The notes under the pieces are model-generated. The model saw nothing but the letters and a program-made list of their open reading frames with translations, was not told the origin of the DNA and ran no database searches. Positions 6,697-9,982 of a stretch of 9,982 nt of DNA are shown here, one piece after another. The position numbers and the translations under genes are program-made. Source of the DNA: Nocardioidaceae bacterium. GTDB taxonomy: Bacteria; Actinomycetota; Actinomycetes; Propionibacteriales; Nocardioidaceae. How positions within the stretch are numbered: position 1 is the stretch's first letter; the number at the start of each line of letters is the position of its first letter. Location: assembly GCA_013696365.1 (NCBI GenBank), contig JACCYS010000107.1, forward strand, positions 1-9,982, in the 5' to 3' direction.

Positions 6697-7223
6697 TCGG
6701 CAGGCGGCAGCGGGGTCGTGGTCGTGGTCGAGGCGCGTACGACCACCACCGGGCAGCGAGCGGAGCGGACAACCTCGTCGGCGACCGAGCCCAGCACGAA
6801 CTCCGCGACCCGGCCGTGTCCACGCGAGCCGACGACCACAAGATCCGCTGCTAGCGAACTCTCAACGATGATGCGCGCTGGGTCGCCGTGCACCGCGTGC
6901 AGGTGCAGTGCGGGCACGCGCTCGGCAAGCCCGTCCCAATTGTGTGCGAGCACGTCGGCGACAGCGACCTCGTATTCCGGCCACGTCGGGACGTAACCGA
7001 ACGACCATTGCGACGGGCGCGGGGCATTGCTCATCGTCCACGCGCGCACCACATGCAGGTCGCAGCCGCGAAGCGCCGCCTCCTCGGCGGCCCACTGCAC
7101 AGCTTGTTGCGACGACCCTGAACCGTCGTCGCCCACCACGATGCCGCTGTCGACCTCGAGGTGGCTGACCACCGCCCCCTGCGGGGCGCCCGCCTGCTCG
7201 TCACCGGAGCTGTGTTCGGTCAT
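6693..7223 (-). CDS. Universal stress protein (UspA family, ATP-binding type)
   Basis: This is a 176-residue single-domain universal stress protein. Family members are cytoplasmic, usually dimeric, bind ATP, and accumulate under starvation, hypoxia or stress. Seen: an N-terminal beta strand with the acidic pair in GIVVGDDGS (27-35), AAEEAALRG (45-53) in helix 1, HGDPARIIVESS (112-123), DLVVVGSRGHG (127-137), and the complete nucleotide motif G-x2-G-x9-G-S at Gly132, Gly135, Gly145 and Ser146, so ATP binding is expected. A low-complexity head of about 25 residues and a Thr/Pro-rich tail (residues 166-174) flank the domain. The ATG at 7223 is preferred over an upstream in-frame start at 7286 because GGGAGG sits just upstream of it and the extra 21 residues look non-coding. 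The gene lies 63 bp downstream of the DksA/TraR-like gene on the same strand and may be co-transcribed with it. Confidence 0.9.
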   Translation of the reverse strand: MTEHSSGDEQAGAPQGAVVSHLEVDSGIVVGDDGSGSSQQAVQWAAEEAALRGCDLHVVRAWTMSNAPRPSQWSFGYVPTWPEYEVAVADVLAHNWDGLAERVPALHLHAVHGDPARIIVESSLAADLVVVGSRGHGRVAEFVLGSVADEVVRSARCPVVVVRASTTTTTPLPPAD

Positions 7224-7286
7224 CCGTGCCTCCCCTGTGCCCTGTGGCGCCAACCTATCGGCCGCGTGGGCGGGTGCCGCAGCCAC

Positions 7287-7613
7287 TCAGACGGCGTGCC
7301 GGACGCAGCGGGTCGCGTACGGTCGGAAGTCGAGCCGCTCGGCGCCTATTCGCTCACTGCAGACGTCGCAGGAGCCATACGTGCCGTCGTCGAGCTTGGC
7401 CAGCGCCCGCTCGGTCTCGTTCAGCTTGGTCAGCAGGGTCTCTTGCTTGGCGACATCGGTGATGCGCTCCACCGCGATCGACGTGCTGTCCCCCACCCGC
7501 TTGCCGAAACCGATGCCACTGCCCGGTTCAGGGCGTGCGGTGAGCGTCGCCAGTTGCTCGGTGAGGGTGTCCCGCAGCTCAAGCAGGGTTGCACGCGGAT
7601 CTGACGACGCCAT
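7287..7613 (-). CDS. DksA/TraR-family zinc-finger protein (short actinobacterial type)
   Basis: This is a 108-residue protein of the DksA/TraR family, whose members bind RNA polymerase through the secondary channel; in proteobacteria DksA works with ppGpp. Seen: a charged, probably coiled-coil-forming helix (residues about 8-26 and 44-74, ending LNETERALAKLDDGTYG), then the zinc finger C82-x2-C85-x17-C103-x2-H106. The last ligand position is His where family members usually have Cys. The protein is shorter than E. coli DksA (151 residues) and, like many actinobacterial homologues, is cytosolic without a signal peptide. The ATG at 7613 follows the purine-rich GGAAGGGAAG. An in-frame extension to 8057 is only the antisense of the maleate isomerase gene. 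Its neighbour, a universal stress protein downstream, suggests a stress or stringent-response role. Binding to RNA polymerase is inferred from the family. Confidence 0.85.
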   Translation of the reverse strand: MASSDPRATLLELRDTLTEQLATLTARPEPGSGIGFGKRVGDSTSIAVERITDVAKQETLLTKLNETERALAKLDDGTYGSCDVCSERIGAERLDFRPYATRCVRHAV

Positions 7614-7649
7614 GGATGCTTCCCTTCCAGTGGTCACGACCCCGCTGCG

Positions 7650-7710
7650 CGTATCTCGCCGTGCACACGAGGCGTGTGAGTCACATGCAGTGTGACTACA
7701 TCGAGATACG
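7650..7710. promoter_or_regulatory. Candidate three-way-junction structure / nested operator dyads
   Basis: Three Watson-Crick-perfect dyads nest within 61 bases. The closing stem is 9 bp (CGTATCTCG 7650-7658 with CGAGATACG 7702-7710). Hairpin one is 6 bp (CACACG 7664-7669 with CGTGTG 7673-7678, loop AGG). Hairpin two is 7 bp (AGTCACA 7679-7685 with TGTGACT 7691-7697, loop TGCAG). The hairpins abut with no gap; junction strands are 5 and 4 bases. The element lies between the divergent dksA-like (7613) and maleate isomerase (7776) starts, 66 bases before the latter. It could be a structured 5' leader of the isomerase mRNA, or one or two dimeric repressor sites; the 19-bp dyad 7679-7697 is operator-sized. 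It matches no riboswitch I recognise. Confidence 0.5.
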
Positions 7711-7775
7711 TCGAGCACATCGGCCCCGCGGTGTCTGCGAGGATCGATGTCGCAGGCACACGCGAGGAGATGAAC

Positions 7776-8618
7776 ATGTCCGACCACCACGTAGGCATGA
7801 TCGTGCCCAGCTCGAACCTGACCATGGAGACCGAGCTGCCGCGGATGCTGCACAACCGTGAGTCGGTCGTGCCCGACGAGCGCTTCGTGTTCCACTCCAG
7901 TCGGATGCGGATGAAGCACGTGACGCCCGAAGAACTCGAACGGATGAACTCGCAGACCGAGCGAGCCTCGCTGGAGCTCGCCGACGCCCGCCCCGACCTG
8001 GTGGCCTCCGCATGCCTGGTAGCGATCATGGCCCAGGGGGCGGGGTACCACTGCCACGCCGAGGGTCAGATCACCGGGGTGCTCCGACGCGAGGGCATGG
8101 ACATCCCCGTCGTATCGAGTGCTGGGGCACTGTTGCGCGGGTTACGGGCGCTAGGCGCCAGACGCATCGCCATTGTCACCCCCTACATGAAGCCGCTGAC
8201 GAAGATGGTCGCGGACTACATCGAGGACGCAGGCGTCGAGGTGGTCGACGCGCTCAGCCTGGAGGTGTCGGACAACCTGGCGGTGGCCACGCTGGACCCG
8301 CAGGACCTGCGCGAGCACTGGCGCAAGGTCGACACCACCGGCGCAGACGCGCTGGTGTTATCCGCGTGCGTGCAGATGCCCTCGCTGGCGTCGATCCAAC
8401 CGGTAGAGGACGAGGCGGGCCTGCCGGTGCTCTCGGCGGCGACCGCGACCGTCTTCACCATCCTCACCGAGCTGGGCTTGCACCCGAAGGTCCCGGCGGC
8501 GGGCCGGCTCCTGAGCGGTGCGGTCACCATGACACCCGCGCCGCGGCCCGGTCCCGAGCCGACCGTCCGGACCGCCCCGCCGTCGGCGGTCGACGGCGAT
8601 CCGGCAATGGCACTGTGA
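7776..8618 (+). CDS. maiA: Maleate cis-trans isomerase (Asp/Glu racemase superfamily)
   Basis: This is a 280-residue cofactor-free isomerase predicted to convert maleate to fumarate, the last step of nicotinate/nicotine and some aromatic degradation routes, in the cytoplasm. Seen: VGMIVPSSNLTMETELP (6-22) with Asn14, the two catalytic cysteines Cys80 (ASACL) and Cys198 (LSACVQMPS), Tyr137 in TPYMKP, and Asn167 in VSDNLAV. The 118-residue spacing of the cysteines and the Tyr and Asn positions agree with characterised maleate isomerases as I recall them, which argues against arylmalonate decarboxylase or an amino-acid racemase. The ATG at 7776 is chosen over the one at 7770 because the GAGGAG (7764-7769) would touch the latter. 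An odd Pro-rich tail (residues about 253-280) extends past the fold. The stop overlaps the next GTG (GTGA). No other nicotinate-degradation genes are in view, so the maleate source is unknown. Confidence 0.84.
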   Translation: MSDHHVGMIVPSSNLTMETELPRMLHNRESVVPDERFVFHSSRMRMKHVTPEELERMNSQTERASLELADARPDLVASACLVAIMAQGAGYHCHAEGQITGVLRREGMDIPVVSSAGALLRGLRALGARRIAIVTPYMKPLTKMVADYIEDAGVEVVDALSLEVSDNLAVATLDPQDLREHWRKVDTTGADALVLSACVQMPSLASIQPVEDEAGLPVLSAATATVFTILTELGLHPKVPAAGRLLSGAVTMTPAPRPGPEPTVRTAPPSAVDGDPAMAL

Positions 8619-9607
8619 CCGGCCCCGTCATGCAAGCGGTGGTCGTACGCCGACCCGGAGGGCCGACGTCACTCGTGCCCGAGGACATGCCCGTCCCGTC
8701 GCCGGGCCCGGCCGAGGTGCGCGTTCGGGTGTCAGCGGCCGGCGTCAACTACATCGACGTGTATCACCGCACCGGCAAGTACCCCCTGCCCGTGCCGTTC
8801 GTCGCGGGCTCGGAGGGTGCCGGTGTTGTCAGCGCGGTCGGAGCCGCGGTCGACCGGGTGCGCGTCGGCGACCACGTCAGCTGGGCGATGGTGCCCGGCG
8901 CCGGTTACGCCGAGCAGGTGCTCGTCGCGGCGGACCGAGTGGTGCCCGTCCCCGCTGACGTCGACGACGAGACCGCCGCCGCGATCATGCTGCAGGGGCT
9001 CACCGCTCACTACCTGACCACCTCGACCTACGCGGTGTCCCCCGGCGACGTGGTGTTGGTGCATGCCGCTGCCGGCGGGGTCGGGCTGCTGCTCACGCAG
9101 GTGGCGACCGCGAAGGGTGCGCGGGTGATTGCCACGACGTCGACCGCAGCCAAGGCGGAGCTGGCCACCGCCGTCGGAGCCGCCGAAACGATCCTGTATG
9201 GCGAGGCGGACGTCGCCGAGGAGGTCCGCCAGCTCACCGACGGCGCCGGGGCCGCCGTGGTGTACGACGGGGTCGGGAAGTCCACCTTCGACGCGAGCCT
9301 GAGAAGCCTGCGCCCACGGGGCACGATGGTGCTGTACGGCGCCGCGAGCGGCCCGCCAGACCCGATCGACCCCAACCTGCTGAACGTGTTGGGGTCGCTG
9401 TTCCTCACCCGTCCGTCGCTGGCGCACCACATCGCCACGCGTGCGGAGCTGCTCGAGCGGGCGACGGAGTTGTTCGAGTGGGTGTCCTCCGGTGCGCTGT
9501 CGGTCCGCGTCGGCGCGCGATACGCCCTCGCGGACGCGGCGCGCGCACACGAGGACCTCGAGGCCCGACGGACCACGGGCAAGTCGCTGCTCATCCCGGG
9601 CCGATGA
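8615..9607 (+). CDS. Quinone oxidoreductase-like NADPH-dependent MDR protein (zinc-less)
   Basis: This is a 330-residue member of the zinc-independent quinone oxidoreductase (QOR/zeta-crystallin) branch of the MDR superfamily. Members typically reduce quinones or activated alkenes with NADPH in the cytosol. Seen: QAVVVRRPGGP at the N-terminus, AAGVNYIDVYHRTGKYP (41-57) and PFVAGSEGAGVV (61-72), which are diagnostic for QOR, LQGLTAHYL (126-134), the nucleotide motif AAAGGVG (151-157), VYDGVGKSTFDASL (216-229), and TGKSLLIP (321-328). The zinc ligands of alcohol dehydrogenases are absent. The GTG at 8615 overlaps the isomerase stop (GTGA), which favours coupling; an internal ATG at 8630 (325 residues) is an alternative and would match the usual start of the family. 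No strong RBS is seen for either. The physiological substrate is unknown, and a link to the maleate route is only suggested by the operon. Confidence 0.88.
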   Translation: MTGPVMQAVVVRRPGGPTSLVPEDMPVPSPGPAEVRVRVSAAGVNYIDVYHRTGKYPLPVPFVAGSEGAGVVSAVGAAVDRVRVGDHVSWAMVPGAGYAEQVLVAADRVVPVPADVDDETAAAIMLQGLTAHYLTTSTYAVSPGDVVLVHAAAGGVGLLLTQVATAKGARVIATTSTAAKAELATAVGAAETILYGEADVAEEVRQLTDGAGAAVVYDGVGKSTFDASLRSLRPRGTMVLYGAASGPPDPIDPNLLNVLGSLFLTRPSLAHHIATRAELLERATELFEWVSSGALSVRVGARYALADAARAHEDLEARRTTGKSLLIPGR

Positions 9608-9644
9608 CATCAGAGAGCGGCTCGGCACCGCGCAACCGTTGTAC

Positions 9645-9934
9645 TCAGCTCAGACCCAGCCGGCGGTAGCGGGCCAACCGGGCCTCGTGCCAAGCGACCA
9701 CCCGGTCGGCCGGCAACAGCGCGAGCGCGGCTCCGCCCGCCCCCTGGCCGAGCAGCACGCAGATGGTCGGAGCGGGCAGCATGACCAGCTCCGATACGCA
9801 GCGAGCGATCTCACCGGCTCGGCGTACGCGGCATTCAGCGAGAGGGGGTCCACGGCCGGCGCGTCCCAACTGGTCCAGCTGCCCCGGTCGAGGACGCGCT
9901 CGACGAGCTCGCGGGCGCCGGTGTGCCGGCTCAC
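9645..9934 (-). pseudogene. Decayed acetyl/acyl-CoA carboxylase carboxyltransferase gene (internal deletion plus frameshifts)
   Basis: From the GTG at 9934 the first 30 or so residues read like the N-terminus of an actinobacterial carboxyltransferase protein (TGARELVERVLDRGSWTSWD). After about 9820 the similarity jumps in another frame to the far C-terminal part: AGEIARCVSELV, then LPAPTICVLLGQGAGGAAL and ALLPADRVVA (9693-9818), the oxyanion-hole region that pairs with the N-terminal half in intact enzymes. A further shift near 9673-9692 is suggested by PLPPAG in a third frame (9655-9672), where homologues read PLPPEGAS. Intact proteins of this kind are several hundred residues long, so most of the domain is missing. 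The GTG overlaps the preceding stop (GTGA), showing that the ancestral gene sat in an operon with it. A functional product is unlikely. Family assignment is by recognition, not by a search. Confidence 0.72.
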
Positions 9935-9982
9935 TGCGCGGGCTCTGCCGTGTCGAGCTCGTCGAGCCAGGCCCGGATGCTC
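9931..9982 (-). CDS. C-terminal end of an unidentified gene
   Basis: The last 16 codons (SIRAWLDELDTAEPAQ, stop TGA at 9931-9933) of a minus-strand gene that enters from the right edge. The frame is favoured because it ends in a GTGA overlap with the start of the carboxyltransferase pseudogene. The fragment is too short to assign a function. Given the downstream relic it may belong to acyl-CoA metabolism, but this is a guess. Confidence 0.5.
   Translation of the reverse strand, partial: SIRAWLDELDTAEPAQ

Noticed and set aside
7675..7695. TGTGA/TCACA words as a CRP-type binding site
   Set aside because: The halves do not have the TGTGA-N6-TCACA spacing; in the 19-bp dyad they are in the opposite order, and in 7675-7685 only one base separates them.
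7614..8057. N-terminal extension of the DksA/TraR-like protein
   Set aside because: The extension is antisense to the maleate isomerase, and the ATG at 7613 has a purine-rich RBS and gives the family length.
8012..8614. In-frame upstream extension of the quinone oxidoreductase frame through the isomerase gene
   Set aside because: It overlaps the isomerase in another frame and reads as Arg/Gly-rich shadow sequence; the family N-terminus begins at 8615-8630.
9608..9644. Terminator between the quinone oxidoreductase and the pseudogene
   Set aside because: Only a weak GCGG/CCGC pairing is visible, with no T-run; not enough to call.

Overview
The window comes from a high-GC actinobacterium. All genes show strong G/C bias at third codon positions, GTG starts and 1- or 4-base stop/start overlaps occur, and the families present are typical of soil actinobacteria: a GH15 trehalase/glucoamylase-like protein, a single-domain universal stress protein, a short DksA/TraR-like protein and an acyl-CoA carboxylase relic. 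Leu-TTA codons occur in several genes, so TTA avoidance as in Streptomyces is not evident. The genus cannot be fixed from the sequence alone. No rRNA, tRNA, CRISPR array or insertion sequence was seen, and no intergenic stretch exceeds 300 bases.

Layout. (1) 1-3608 is a putative cell-surface glycosylation block. It holds the N-terminal part of an NAD-dependent epimerase/dehydratase (minus), a divergent membrane protein fusing an LPG-synthase/UPF0104-type membrane domain to a GT2 glycosyltransferase (plus), and a convergent FAD oxidoreductase of the amine-oxidase/protoporphyrinogen-oxidase/UDP-galactopyranose-mutase-like superfamily (minus). The 110-bp divergent gap between the first two carries a 19-bp palindrome resembling a DtxR/IdeR iron box, set inside a minus-strand promoter. 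(2) 3609-3841 is a divergent intergenic region with a perfect 20-bp-arm inverted repeat. (3) 3842-6696 is a two-gene operon, GH15 glycosidase then glucose 1-dehydrogenase-like Zn-MDR, joined by a TGATG overlap. This suggests alpha-glucoside or trehalose cleavage followed by glucose oxidation. (4) 6693-7613, on the minus strand, carries a DksA/TraR-like zinc-finger protein followed by a universal stress protein, probably a stress-response pair. (5) 7614-7775 is a divergent intergenic region with three perfectly paired dyads that could fold into a three-way junction. (6) 7776-9607 is a two-gene plus-strand operon, maleate isomerase then zinc-less quinone oxidoreductase-like MDR, with a GTGA overlap. 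(7) 9645-9982, minus strand, holds the last codons of an unidentified gene and, overlapping its stop, a decayed acetyl/acyl-CoA carboxylase carboxyltransferase gene. That relic has lost most of its middle and is frameshifted.

The least ordinary items are the three-way-junction candidate upstream of the maleate isomerase, the long perfect hairpin upstream of the GH15 gene, the iron-box-like operator, and the collapsed carboxyltransferase pseudogene.
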